Below are positions 1 to 10,080 of a stretch of 64,000 bases of DNA, in pieces. The DNA is taken from the NCBI RefSeq assembly GCF_020360975.1, contig NW_025408669.1, positions 1 to 64,000 of the forward strand. The letters are read 5' to 3'. Positions within the stretch are counted from its first letter, which is position 1; each line of letters opens with the position of its first letter. A model generated the notes under the pieces. The model made no database searches. It was given only the letters and a program-made list of their open reading frames with translations, and was not told the DNA's origin. Both the position numbers and the translations under genes were made by a program. Source of the stretch: Hirsutella rhossiliensis (taxonomy: Eukaryota > Ascomycota > Sordariomycetes > Hypocreales > Ophiocordycipitaceae).

Positions 1-63
1 TACTTCGTTCAGTTACGTATTGCTAAGGTTAATTGCGTCCTGTTACGAGAACTCATCAGCACC
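1..63. other. Non-repetitive lead before the telomere-like tract
   Basis: These bases keep CA and TG dinucleotides and are not telomeric repeat. If the window began at a chromosome end the repeat should come first, so this is either sequence distal to an internal tract or an assembly or trimming artefact. No gene is visible. Confidence 0.4.
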
Positions 64-172
64 TACCTAACCTAACCTAACAACCTAAAACCCTAAAACC
101 TAACCCTAACCTAACCTAAAACCTAACCTAACCCTAACCTAACCTCTAACCTAACCTAACCTAACCTAACCC
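64..172 (-). repeat. Degenerate telomere-type repeat (CCTAA/CCCTAA)
   Basis: The tract mixes CCTAA, CCCTAA, CCCTAAAA and CCTCTAA units. The C-rich strand reads 5' to 3', as expected for a left chromosome end (TTAGGG toward the terminus on the other strand). The five-base unit dominates over the canonical fungal six-base unit, so this is an eroded or internalised telomere rather than a pristine array. It abuts the subtelomeric repeat that begins at 173. Confidence 0.75.
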
Positions 173-1150
173 TAATTACCCTAAGGCTAAAGACTCTAGT
201 AACGCCTATAGTACGCCCCGTTACTCCCTAGAAACGAAGTATAGTAATAGCCTCTCTAGCTACGGTCCTTATAAGGTTTATACTAGGTTTTAAACCCTCC
301 TAGGTTAAAGGAGTTAAAAACCTAGGAATATATTAGAACTACTACTAGGATATTAACGACTATAATTCTATATATTTATATAGGACTACTAGTAACGCTA
401 TAACGATTAGCTTATAAGACTCTATAGCTTATTTAATCTAGCTATACTTAAAGCTATAGACTAGTAAAGACGCTAACTACTTTATTTCCTTAACGCCTCT
501 AGGAATAATAAGCGCGAATACTTAGGAGCGTATATAGGGGGTAGTAGATAATTATCTAAAGAAGGAAGTATGCGAGTAAAAATAAGAGAGAGCTAAACGA
601 GTAGCTTATAAGTAAAGGGAGGAATAAAGGACGCGAAGGGAAAGGATTATAGTAAAGGAGAAAAGTTCTATCGACGGTTTATTTACTTACTTATATACTT
701 AGGAAGAGAACCTTACCTATTATTATCGCGCCCTTTCTATTAGTATCCTAGGTCGGAAAGTCGCTAGGGAGGAGTTTAATAGGTAAGATCGCACCCCTAT
801 AGATATTAGCCTATTAGGGGATAAGACCCTTAGCACTCCCCTTCTAACTTACTTCTAAGTATACTTAAAGGCGTTATAAAGACCTCGATTATCTAATTAG
901 GTATCTTCCTTAATTATAGTTAATTTAAATTTTTATTTTTCCCCTTTAAAGTAAAGGCCGCTAGTTACGCGACTCTAGTAGAGATAAAGAGGCATAGAGT
1001 AAAGAAATCTCTAAGACTTATATCTATAACCTAAGGCCCTTAGAGCTATATATAGGACCGATAATTAGATAATTGCATAGTTAATTGCTCTGCTAATCCT
1101 TAGCTATATACTACGCGTACTTTAGGTATATACCCTTATCCCCGTTAAAG
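173..1150 (-). repeat. Subtelomeric repeat, inverted copy next to telomere tract
   Basis: This stretch is the reverse complement of 19035-20035, with homology throughout. Part of it (about 785-1150) recurs at 47075-47457. Homology with the internal copy stops at the base where telomeric repeats start: the internal copy reads ...GGGTAATTA then unique sequence, this copy reads the same then telomeric repeat. RIP is strong. I could not assign a protein; a long frame interrupted only by TAA/TAG can be read on the strand of the internal copy but is not recognisable. Confidence 0.7.
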
Positions 1151-1688
1151 TACGCTCTAGGTAAGCTAAGCTTAAGTAACTTCTTATCCTAACTATTATT
1201 CCGAGCTGCCTTATTACGTAAACGTAGCTAGCTCTCTTATAGCCTGCTAACTATAGTTATAATAAATAGCGATAGCTAAGTAGCTTAAAAAAAAGTAACC
1301 TAAGGGCCCTAGGGCCCTTAAAGGGGAAGAATACTATATAAAAGAAACTAAACTAGCCTTTCTTTTATTATTACCTTTATAGCTACTCTTTTCTTAATTA
1401 GTTATAAGCCCCTAAGCTCTATAGCTAGCTAAGACTACTAATAAGGGCCTAGGCTCTTACTAGCCTTACTATAGCCTTAGAAGCTATATATAAGTAATAA
1501 TATTAAAAAAAAGAATTAAGAAGCTCTCTTAATATATCTTTTTAATAGCTTTAATAATATACTTTAAGCTATTTTAGGCCTTTATAAAGCTCTTTTAGCT
1601 CTCTTTATCCTAGGCTAGCTTATAAGTCTATTAAGCTAAGCTTAAAGCTTTTTAAAAGATAGTTAGCTTATTAGTCTACTAAGGTTTA
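1151..1688. other. AT-rich RIP-mutated stretch, unassigned
   Basis: The sequence is dominated by TA, CTAG and GCTA words, with CA and TG almost missing. No reading frame or match to another part of the window was found. Confidence 0.5.
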
Positions 1689-1875
1689 GTATTATAAAGT
1701 AAGTAAAGGCGTATATATAAGTACTATTTATAGGATAATATTATTAAGCTATATAAAGCTCTTCTATATATAGCTAGCCTATATATATATATATAGGATC
1801 CGGCCCTTTATATATAACTATATAGCTTAGGCTATAGCCTAAGCCTATAACCTATAATAGTTAAAGACTCTTATA
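1689..1875 (-). repeat. GyB LTR, heavily RIP-mutated
   Basis: This is homologous along its whole length to the 186-bp GyB LTRs at 22390-22575 and 29147-29332, in the same orientation. It starts TATTATAAAG (TATCACGGGG in the younger copy) and ends GACTCTTATA. It is followed by the same internal sequence as the left LTR of the complete element, so it is the 3' LTR of a minus-strand copy. Confidence 0.85.
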
Positions 1876-3125
1876 TAATACCCTCTCTTAAACGTAGCGC
1901 GGCGCTACCCTACTAATAGCTTCTATACTATTAAGCTTATACCGCTAGCTCTACCTAGCCCTTTCCCTATTAATCGTACTAGCCTTACTAGCCTTATTAT
2001 CCCCGCGCTTATTAGCCTAGGCAGCTATAACCTAGCTCTATACTTATTAGCTAGCTAGCTATTTAAATAAGGGCGTAACCTATTATATACGCCCCTAAGT
2101 AGCCGGCGGCCGGCTTAGACCTATATAAGCCTTAGGTTACCCGTCCCCTTAGCCTTAGGTAGCTTCCTTTCCTAAGGGGTATATAAAGCGGTATCCCTCT
2201 TTCTTCTTTCCCTTCTTTTTCTTCCTTCTTTAACTATAGTAGTAGTAGTAATAAGTAAGTTCTACTTTACTTAAGGCGTTAGTTCGCTCTTAGCTATATA
2301 GGCCGCTCTATTAATATATACTTATAGTAATAGCTATAGTAGTAATAATAGCCTTAATAATAATAATAACTTTAACTAGTAAGTTCCTTACTTTATAGAG
2401 CGGGAGGCCGTAATCTATAATACTAACTTCTATAATAAATATATCTACCTCCCCCTCCCCTACCTCCTCTTTCTTAAAGCGTACGGAGTCGTTCGTTAAC
2501 GCTATACTAAGCGCGGCTAATAATAGCTCCGCCGCTACCGCTACTCCCGCCCGCGCCCTTACTACCGCGCCTACCGCCGCTACTAATACCTCCGCTACGC
2601 TAGCCGCTCTTATATCGCCTTTTAAGGTAACGACGCTACCCTTACCGCTACCTATAATACCTAGCCCCTTAGCCCCCGCCTCTATCTCTACTACCCCTAT
2701 AAGTCTATAGTTAAGTAAGTATAATAGACGTCTTTTATTAACCTCTTAAAGTATAAGCGCTAGGTCTAGGCTAGAGCCGCTCGCGCGGCCCCCTATATAC
2801 GGTATACGTTATAAGAGCTCCCTTACGCCGACTAAGTTAGGCGCCGCCGCGGCGGTAGTTATTACTAGTATATATATGCCGGCCACGCCTATAAGGCGGC
2901 GCCTCCCGTCTTACTCGCTACGGCGTCGGCTTAGAAGGCTAGCGCGTATAGGTAGGCACGGGGGGCTACTAAGAAGCGCCTTCCGCCGCCGTAGCCGCCT
3001 ACCGTAACCTCCGCGCCCTAGAGCGCTAGGGGCTTATCCCTAAGTAGGTTCTTCCCCCTCTACTCTCCCGCCTCCGCTACTAACTCTCCTAGTACTAGGG
3101 ATACCGCTTCCGTTACCTTATCGGT
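1876..3125 (-). mobile_element. GyB 3' internal fragment, truncated at the MULE junction
   Basis: The stretch aligns with 22576-23825 of the complete GyB element. It includes the antisense TATA box (GGGGTATATAA near 2176) followed by a pyrimidine-rich tract (about 2190-2232), and the GC-rich alanine/proline-coding stretch after it. Alignment ends near 3125, where the unmutated transposase fragment begins. RIP is heavy in the AT-rich half and lighter in the GC-rich half. Confidence 0.8.
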
Positions 3126-3142
3126 GTAGGGATTAGCCCCCT

Positions 3143-3859
3143 GTTAGATAGAACTTTTAAAATGCTCCTCCGTATAGCTTTTCTATAAGCATAGGCTTGC
3201 CGTGCCGGCATCTCCTCTTCTAGCTCCTTAAAGGCTTAAGCGGCAGGTCAGCCTTATAGCTAGAAGACTTTAACGTCTTCTGGTACGTCACACAGGCCCC
3301 CTCCACGGGCCTCAAGGCTCCCTTCGAGCCGCTTATTGTTCATGGCAAAGGCAGGCCTAAGGGCGCCCTTAACCTCGAGAAAATACGCAGCACGAGACGA
3401 GACCCCTCCGCACACGAGATCGTGGAAAGCGTCGAACGCAGCGAGGCCACAAGGGCGGCAGCAGCAGCGCCGCCGCCGCTGTCAACCACCAAGAGAAGTG
3501 CGGCGATAGTGACGAGAGACGGGTTGCGATACCTTCAACAACGGGGCGATATGTACGAGCCGGGCACATGCATGCCACGGGCGTATCAACGAGTTATTCG
3601 GCGCACGCCAGTCTCTGACGATGAGGATGACCCTCGGCCCGCCCTAGGCTCGTCACAAGATCAGCCAGTCGACCTCACACAGGATAAAATCATCGTCGCG
3701 ATGCCCTCAAACGAGCCCTTACACGAGCCCTCACACGAGCCCTCACAGGAGCTCTCGCAAGATGCCGAGCACGAGTTATACCCACCGGCCGAATGGGACG
3801 AGATGGCTGCACAATGGGATAAGGCAGACGCAGCTGTCGAGGAAGAAGGACAGGCATAG
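3143..3859 (+). pseudogene. MULE-type transposase, C-terminal fragment (SWIM zinc finger and tail)
   Basis: Reading upstream of the apparent GTG at 3422 in the same frame extends the protein back to about 3143. In-frame stops occur at 3257-3259 and 3221-3223 (TAG, the expected RIP product of CAG) and at 3149-3151 and 3158-3160. At 3194-3214 the frame reads GLPCRHLL, the second half of a SWIM zinc finger as found near the C terminus of Mutator-like transposases. It continues with LEDFNVFW (3260-3283), a basic KGRPKGALN segment (3347-3373) and a Glu/Asp-rich tail with EPLHEPSHEPSQE repeats before the TAG at 3857-3859. The catalytic domain is absent, because the GyB fragment joins near 3125. The family assignment rests on the SWIM half-motif and tail, so it is likely but not certain. 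Confidence 0.6.
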
Positions 3860-4336
3860 CGAGATTTATATAAGGGCAACCTATTATAGAGACGTGACGG
3901 TCATATCGGCGCCAGGGCGCCTAATACATTGATTTCTACGTGTCGCGATAACCTCATTTATATATGCGTTGCCGACCTAGTAGTCTTAAGCGTAGGCGCG
4001 GGGAATGTGCGCACCAAATTATGCGGTAATTATCGGCGCTGCGCCTTGACCAGCAACACTTCCCCACAAAAAGGTTTACCGGATAGCCAAAGTGGTTTAC
4101 TAGCTAGTCAGGGGCTTACTTTACCTAGAGGAATAGATCTTATATACGTCAAAGTTTTTAGTATAACTTAATAGCAAGATTTAACTTATATAATGACTGT
4201 TTACCTATTTATTATCTTACTCGAAGTGTCAATACTTATCAACCATGAATCTATCAACTGCCCTACCTGCATGCTCTTTAACTGCGCATCATCCACCTAG
4301 GGTCAGTATATAAAAGCCATGATCGATGATATTTGT
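3860..4336. other. Unmutated intergenic stretch between MULE fragment and secreted-protein gene
   Basis: CA and TG are present at ordinary frequency, so RIP did not reach here. The stretch holds the 3' flank of the transposase fragment and the 3' flank of the minus-strand secreted-protein gene. A short open frame at 3929-4171 (plus) lacks domain or signal features and is not called. The second MULE terminal inverted repeat could lie here but I could not identify it. Confidence 0.5.
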
Positions 4337-4789
4337 TCACCAGCCGCGGCCGTAGCCGTAGTCCCAGCCACGGCGGCCTCCATAGCCATAGTCACGGCCA
4401 TACCCATATCCACCGTAGCCGTAACCTCCGTAACCGCCCTGGTTGTCACGCTTTGCAATTTCGCTCTCTTCACGCTTGTAGGGGCCCCAGCCATAGCCTC
4501 CATAGCCGCCGTAGCCGTATCCACGATCGTAGCCACCGGCTTCATCGCGCTTCTGCAGGCCGGCATCGGCCTCGCCCTGGTCCCGCTTGTAGTAATCTCC
4601 CCAGCCATATCCACGGCCGTAACCGTATCCACCGTAGCCGTCACCGTAATTACCGCCGTAGCCGTATCCCCCGTAGCCACCCTCGGTGGCTTCCTTACTC
4701 TCCGTGGCCCCGGTAGCCTGTTTGGTGGCTTCCTTGGGAGCGGCGACGGCCGCGCCGAGGAAGAGAGTGGCGATGGTGAAGAACTTCAT
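4337..4789 (-). CDS. Secreted Gly/Tyr-rich protein with four Kex2-type sites
   Basis: The product has 150 residues. Residues 1-17 form a typical signal peptide (MKFFTIATLFLGAAVAA) followed by a Thr/Glu/Lys-rich stretch (18-36). The rest consists of three blocks of GYGGYGYGG-like repeats (about 37-67, 85-104, 118-150) separated by short acidic spacers that end in Lys-Arg. KR pairs lie at 68-69, 80-81, 105-106 and 113-114, so Kex2-like cleavage would release three Tyr/Gly-rich peptides and two spacers (70-81, 107-114). This is the layout of Kex2-processed repeat precursors such as mating pheromones, repellents and RiPP precursors. There is no cysteine. I chose the ATG at 4787-4789 rather than the upstream in-frame one at 4990: it starts a clean signal peptide, is preceded by AATCAAA, and the upstream 67 residues look like translated leader. 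There is no intron. It is the only intact-looking gene in the window. Function unknown: effector, antimicrobial or cell-surface peptide are possibilities. Confidence 0.85.
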   Translation of the reverse strand: MKFFTIATLFLGAAVAAPKEATKQATGATESKEATEGGYGGYGYGGNYGDGYGGYGYGRGYGWGDYYKRDQGEADAGLQKRDEAGGYDRGYGYGGYGGYGWGPYKREESEIAKRDNQGGYGGYGYGGYGYGRDYGYGGRRGWDYGYGRGW

Positions 4790-4950
4790 TTTGATTGTTG
4801 ATGGATAAACAGTAAGCTGGGCGAACGATGGATGCGCCCTTGCTGTATACGTAGGCCGTTGAAAAGATGAACTGGCTGAGATTGTGATGTACTGAGTGAG
4901 ATTGTGATGCTTGTGTTGGTTTTCGTTCTGGTCGAAGGAGAAGATGATGA

Positions 4951-4958
4951 TACTTATA
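4951..4958 (-). promoter_or_regulatory. Candidate TATA box of the secreted-protein gene
   Basis: On the minus strand the bases read TATAAGTA, about 160 bases upstream of the ATG. The leader between them is rich in CA and TC words (repeated ATCACAATCTCA), typical of fungal 5' untranslated regions. Position and composition are the only evidence. Confidence 0.4.
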
Positions 4959-4989
4959 CAAGAATTTTGCTTCCTCTCGTCGCTGCTCA

Positions 4990-5985
4990 TTCATACTCAA
5001 CCTTGCAGGGATCTAAGAAAAGACACTCCACTAACACGACTTCACTGCATATAATCCTTGATCCACTTCACGCCCACGATATTGGTCCCTTTTGGGCAGA
5101 TGTTCCGCTCAGGCCGTAGTCCTGGGATTGTGAGTCGCCAGAGTGTTCTAGTTAGAAACTTACAAATCAAAACGATCATACTAGGACGATGTACTCCTCA
5201 CGAGGCTGGGGGCGGGGTAGCTGATAATGACGTGTCCGCTAAAGACGCAAGGTGAGGCGAACAGTATTTAGAAAACAAAGCAAACAATAGAGACATTTGA
5301 TGCAAGGTGACACGCAGATCTTGCCAGCAAAGCGGACATTAGGAATTATAGATTCGGGAATAAGGAACTAAACTAATCAGTGCTTTACTGCCGTTCTAGG
5401 AATAACTCTAAGGAGACCGTCTACTTATGTCGCGCCTGCATGCATTAGAGGCTGTTAGAGGCTGATGTGAGAGCAAGCTATGTCGGCGATCATTGGTAAA
5501 GAGTTCGGCAGTTGCTAGCCGCTATGCCGTGCTGGAGGGCCTTCACCGGTGTCTTGCCCGTCGATGCCGGCACGGCCGGATGCAAAGAAAGGGAAAAGAG
5601 GGGGCCGAATATATGTAATCCTATTAGCTTCACTTCTTAACGCATACTTTGATAGAGAGAGAGACACGGAGAGACTTAAATGCCCGCCTCGCAAGCGCTG
5701 ATGATTTAATTGGTCTTCTTTTGAGCTATGCTCCAGCTGCTGCACATCTTAGGCATATCGGGCAGAATTAGAAGCTCTGCTGACAAAATGCCTGTCGATT
5801 CCCTGTCGTTTCAATATCGTTATACCACCGACCCAGCACCGAATAGCGGGGAATCCCGATGGCTTGTCCTGTTTAGCAGCCATCGTGATCGTCGCTGTCC
5901 TGTCGTTTCATCTGCTAGCGCAAACCGTGGATGCTATCGGACATAACCTACGTTAAGTCCGAGAGGAGAGAAGGCGAAGGAAGAT
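4990..5985. other. Unmutated upstream flank, no supported gene
   Basis: Base composition is ordinary and ends sharply near 5985, where RIP-mutated sequence begins. Open frames of 65-76 codons at 5058-5255, 5515-5745 and 5728-5946 have no signal peptide, domain or plausible composition and are treated as chance. The stretch probably holds the promoter region of the minus-strand secreted-protein gene. Confidence 0.5.
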
Positions 5986-7433
5986 ATAAGAAGGTTTAAT
6001 AAATATTATTAGCATCCTATACTAAGCTTACTATTACTTAGGATAGTAGGCTGTTTCTACTTAAACTGCCCTTAAGGTCTTACTACTAATATAGCCTATC
6101 CCGTATAACTATCTTTTTCTTAGGAACTATATATTTAGACTAGCTATCCTTTCTAACCCTTTAAAGATTCTAATATTATAGAATAATAAGAAACCGTAAT
6201 TACTATAGGTATAAGCTTAGCTAACTAATATTTATTGCCCTTGCCCTATATAGTCTTAGTAATAAATAAGAGTAGATATATAAGATAATCTTAAGCTACT
6301 ATTAATAGTAAGAAATATATTAAACGCTAAGATATAGTATATAAGAAGGTTTTATTTAGTTATTAAAGGCTAATATAGCTAATACTAAAAGTTAGTTTTA
6401 GCTATCTTAGGTATATATAAAAAGAATTAGATATATCTTTTAACTTCTTAGTTTACTTATTATATAAACTTAATTATCTTAAAGTACTTAGCTATTATAA
6501 AGATATTTAACTTATTATATAATAGTTAAAGATTAAGGGACTATATAATATTATATAATAGAAAGGAAAGAGTAATATAAAATAGGATTTTAGTAAAAAG
6601 AGTTTTATTACTTAAAAGTATAAAAAGTAATAGTTCTAAAAGCTAGATAATAAAAGGAAGTAAACTTCTCTTTATATAAATAAATCTAAAAGAACTAAAT
6701 AGTATATATAGTTATACTTAATACTATATTAAATAATACTAAGGAGTAAGTAAAAAGGTAAAATTCTAAATATTTAAATTTATTATATTTTAAAGATATT
6801 TAAGTTTAAAGTTAGTTAGGTATATTTTAAATTATTAGTATTTAAGGTCTTTTATTATCTTTTACTTAATAAAGAGAGTTTTTATTTTTTAATCCTATTT
6901 TTATTAAGTATCTTATAAGTATATTAAAGTATATAAAATATAAAACTTTTCTTACTTTATAAAGTATAAACTTTATATTATTAATATTTAATTATTAACT
7001 TATATAACTAAGAAAGAGTACTATTACTACTTTACTTATAATAAAAAATATATTTCCTTATAACTATTATAAGCCCTTTCTTTATATATATAAGTTTAAA
7101 AAGTAGTATTTTATTAATAAGTTATAAAGATATTTACTTTATTATAAGTCTAAGTATTAGCCTAGACCTTAGCTAATAAGAAGGTAAAGTAAGTTAAGTA
7201 TTATATATAAGTATATATATAATAGTAAAAAGTATAATATATAGTTAGATCCTTTAAGGCTTATTATTATTATATAATAAAAGGTATATATAATATATAT
7301 CTTTACTTACCTTATAATAGTATAAGCTACTAATATATAAAACTTAATATTAAAACCTTATTAGTATAAGGGCTTTATTTTATATAGGCTTAGACTAATA
7401 TCTAAGCTAAGCTTATATATAAGCGGCCTTTAT
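5986..7433. other. AT-rich RIP-mutated relic, unassigned
   Basis: CA and TG are nearly absent and stops are dense in all frames. The composition matches the transposon relics around it. I could not recognise a domain or match it to another part of the window. Confidence 0.45.
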
Positions 7434-7917
7434 CCTTATAAAGAGAGATATAATAAGTATATAAAAAATATAAAGGTAAAAGGGGAAGTAAGGGGTTAGA
7501 TAGGTAGGGTAAAGTTATTTAATTCTTATAAGGGTAATAATTATAGTAAGGGAATAATTATTATATTGCCTTAATTATCCTTCTTTCCTTTATTTAACGC
7601 CCTTCTTTATATCTATCTAGCATCTTAATTAGTAAAGAAGATCTTACTTAAAAAGGCTACTAATATCCTCTTAACTACTAAGCTTTTTACTAGTTTTTCC
7701 CCTTTATTCTAGCTATTACTATATATCCGTCTTATCTCTTACTATCTTTTTAAGAAGCTATCGCTACTTTTACTTCCCCTTATACCCCTATACTCCTCCT
7801 TATACCTCCTTTTAGCTCCTTCTTCCTTCTTTTATACTAAGGCTTTTTTAGCTTCTTAGGAAACTTTTACTAAGGGATATCTCTAAGAACTACGAAATTA
7901 AGCTATACTTCGCGATA
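7434..7917 (+). mobile_element. S473 element, RIP-mutated copy 1
   Basis: The stretch aligns with the nearly unmutated copy at 33373-33845 over its full length, in the same orientation. The left end TCTCGCGAAG has decayed to CCTTATAAAG, and the right end reads CTTCGCGATA. No clear target duplication survives. Confidence 0.75.
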
Positions 7918-8019
7918 TACCCCCTTAGCTAGATCCTACCCCTTAATAGTATAGCTAATATAGCTTTAGGCTAGTAGGCGTATAAAGGAGGTTCTTAGCT
8001 CTATACTTATCTCTTTACC
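7918..8019. other. Short RIP-mutated spacer
   Basis: About 100 bases separate the S473 copy from the solo LTR. Nothing recognisable. Confidence 0.4.
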
Positions 8020-8715
8020 TATTAAAAGGTATAAGCAATAAGCGTAGAATCGGGTAATCGTTAACGTAAGCGGAAAGATCGGTCGAAGGAGTATAGGGTA
8101 GGACTTCGTCCGGAATTTATAACGAGTATATAGGGGCTAAATAATATATTAAAAGAACAGCGTTGCAAAGGATGCTTATAAACTTACTTATTCTATCTAC
8201 TACTCCTAGGGAAATCCTTTGTCTTTTATAGACCATTGCTCGCCTACTAGTAGACTAATTAGTTAGCTTTCTAGTATATTCTATAGTACTTAAAAAGCTC
8301 TATCTATAGTATGTCTTCCTAACTTAGTAGGCGGTCTAATTATAACGTGATGGTTAACGTAAGACTATAGGTTCTAGCATAAGTAGTAGATTTAACTAGA
8401 ATGTTCTATGCCCTACCTATTCTCGTATTACGGATATCTTTAGAACCGCGGGACTAAAATAGGCAATAGGGTATCCGTTCTGCTTGTAATTAACGTATGT
8501 ATCTTATATATATTTTATTTTATTAGGATAGGCTTATCTTAACCCGCCTTTCCTAAAGGAAGGTATAGATATTAAGTAGAGGTCTTTTATCTTTAAGGGT
8601 TATTCCCTTAGACTATATTATAGAGCCTCTTTTTACTAGCTTATTTTATAGAGCCTCCCTATGCCTATTATTTCTTTATAACAGTAAAATAGGAATATAA
8701 GGGTATATTCTTATA
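8020..8715. mobile_element. Solo LTR S697, copy 1 (696 bp)
   Basis: This is homologous end to end with 17691-18386 and 43648-44344. The flanks are TTACC (8015-8019) and TTACT (8716-8720), a 5-bp target duplication differing by one transition. Ends read TA...TA in place of the retroviral TG...CA, as expected after RIP. No internal coding region accompanies it. Confidence 0.85.
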
Positions 8716-9260
8716 TTACTTAAGGAAAGTAAGGGCCCTTTTAGGTCCCTAGGCTCTTTTAGACCTACTTAAGGAATAGGGGCCTAAAAAGGGGAAAGAC
8801 CTATAAGAAAGAGGGCCTTCTTAAAAGGGGTAACTTTATAGCGGCTTTTATATTACTAGTAGGTCTAAGAGGTCTCTTTTATATACTTTCCTTACTAATA
8901 ACGGCTTAAAAGGCCGGCCTACTATAAAACCTCCGAATTAACTATCTTTTATAGGCATAGGATAGAACTTAGAAAAACGATCGAAATAAAGGAAAGGTTA
9001 GTCTTCTTTAGTATTAGGCCCTATACCTTCCTTTACTTCTTAAAGTAAGGATAAAAAGGCAGCTATATAATCCTTTAAGAGAGGTGCCTTTCTTACCCTT
9101 TTAAGGTTTAAAATAAAAAGACTAATAAAAGAAGCTACTTCTAGATCTTCTTATTATATAAGAAGAGGCGTAGGGAGGTAAGCGTATTTTAGCTCCACTA
9201 TTTTCCTATAGTCTCCTTTTTTATTTAGATCATTTAATTTAGTAGCTTTCTTTACTTTAA
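8716..9260 (-). pseudogene. Unidentified protein-coding relic X, copy 1
   Basis: The minus strand here aligns with the plus strand of 62620-62960. Both can be read as the same protein if TAA/TAG are taken as former glutamine codons, with shared features such as a proline-rich YxPTPPP-like start, GKAPLLKDY, VGRxFKxLLVRKVYKRDLLDL. Protein-level conservation between two mutated copies supports a real coding origin. The relic is cut on its C-terminal side by the solo LTR at 8020-8715. I do not recognise the family; a transposon-encoded gag-like or accessory protein is my best guess. Confidence 0.5.
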
Positions 9261-10080
9261 AGTCGGCGTTATCCTTAACTACTTTAACGTTAGTTTCCTT
9301 TTCTATTTTCTTATCTAGGACCTCTTTTTAAGACTATTAAAAAGGGGGGATTTAGATCTTTTAAATTTACTAACGTTAAGAGAGTAAAAGGGGCTTTTAA
9401 TCCCTCTTTTTATTAAAGGAGCTAGATTTATAGAAAATTACGTTCTTAGTAAAAATAACCTTTTATAAAAGAGGAATCTAGATCTAAAAGATATTTATAG
9501 AATTATAGCTAGTAAGGTATCTAATAAAGGCTCTAGGATAAGTTTTATTTTCTTTACCCTATAGCCCCTAGGGTCCTTAAGGTCCTTAGGGGTCTAGTTC
9601 TAAAGATAATAAGCGGTTTTAACGATTTCCCTTTAAAGGTTATATAGAAGCCTTATAGTAAGTCTTATTATATAGGCCCTTTTTATTTTAGTACCCTTAA
9701 ATCTTTCTACCCTTTTATTTTAAGCCTAGGTATTTAGGGCTAATAAGAGGGTTAAAATAACCCTTTTTAAAGCTAATTTAAGATATCCTTTATAAATAGC
9801 TCTTTATTAAACTATATCCTCTTTACCTTATAGCTAAAGTAGGATTTTATTTAGTTAATAAAGTCCTATAAAGTAAACTAGTTATACTTACTTAAGTAGG
9901 TCTATAAGAAATAAGGGAAAACTATCCTTAAAAAGGCGTTTATATAAAATATTACCTTAATAAAGCTTTCTTAGTCCCTAGAAATATTAGTTTAGTTAAC
10001 CTAAATTTCCTTATATAGCTAGTCCGGCTATATAAGGGTTCGTTTAGAAATTCGTTTCCTACTCTTTCCTTAGCTATAGT
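9261..10080. other. RIP-mutated sequence, unassigned
   Basis: This probably continues the element carrying relic X, since there is no sharp boundary at 9260. No motif was recognised. Confidence 0.4.

Noticed and set aside
3369..3879. Minus-strand open frames opposite the MULE tail
   Set aside because: The plus frame carries the SWIM-finger sequence upstream and the coherent acidic tail; the minus frames have Ser/Cys-rich translations of the GAGC repeats.
4303..4801. Open frames of 125-160 codons on both strands over the secreted-protein gene
   Set aside because: They are shadows of the repetitive GGYGGY codons; low-complexity products with no start context or domain.
4790..4990. Upstream in-frame ATG giving a 217-residue version of the secreted protein
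   Set aside because: It would bury the signal peptide at residue 68. The extra stretch has leader-like composition and a plausible TATA box lies inside it.
5515..5946. Short frames on both strands in the right part of the island
   Set aside because: Overlapping, 72-76 codons, no features beyond chance.
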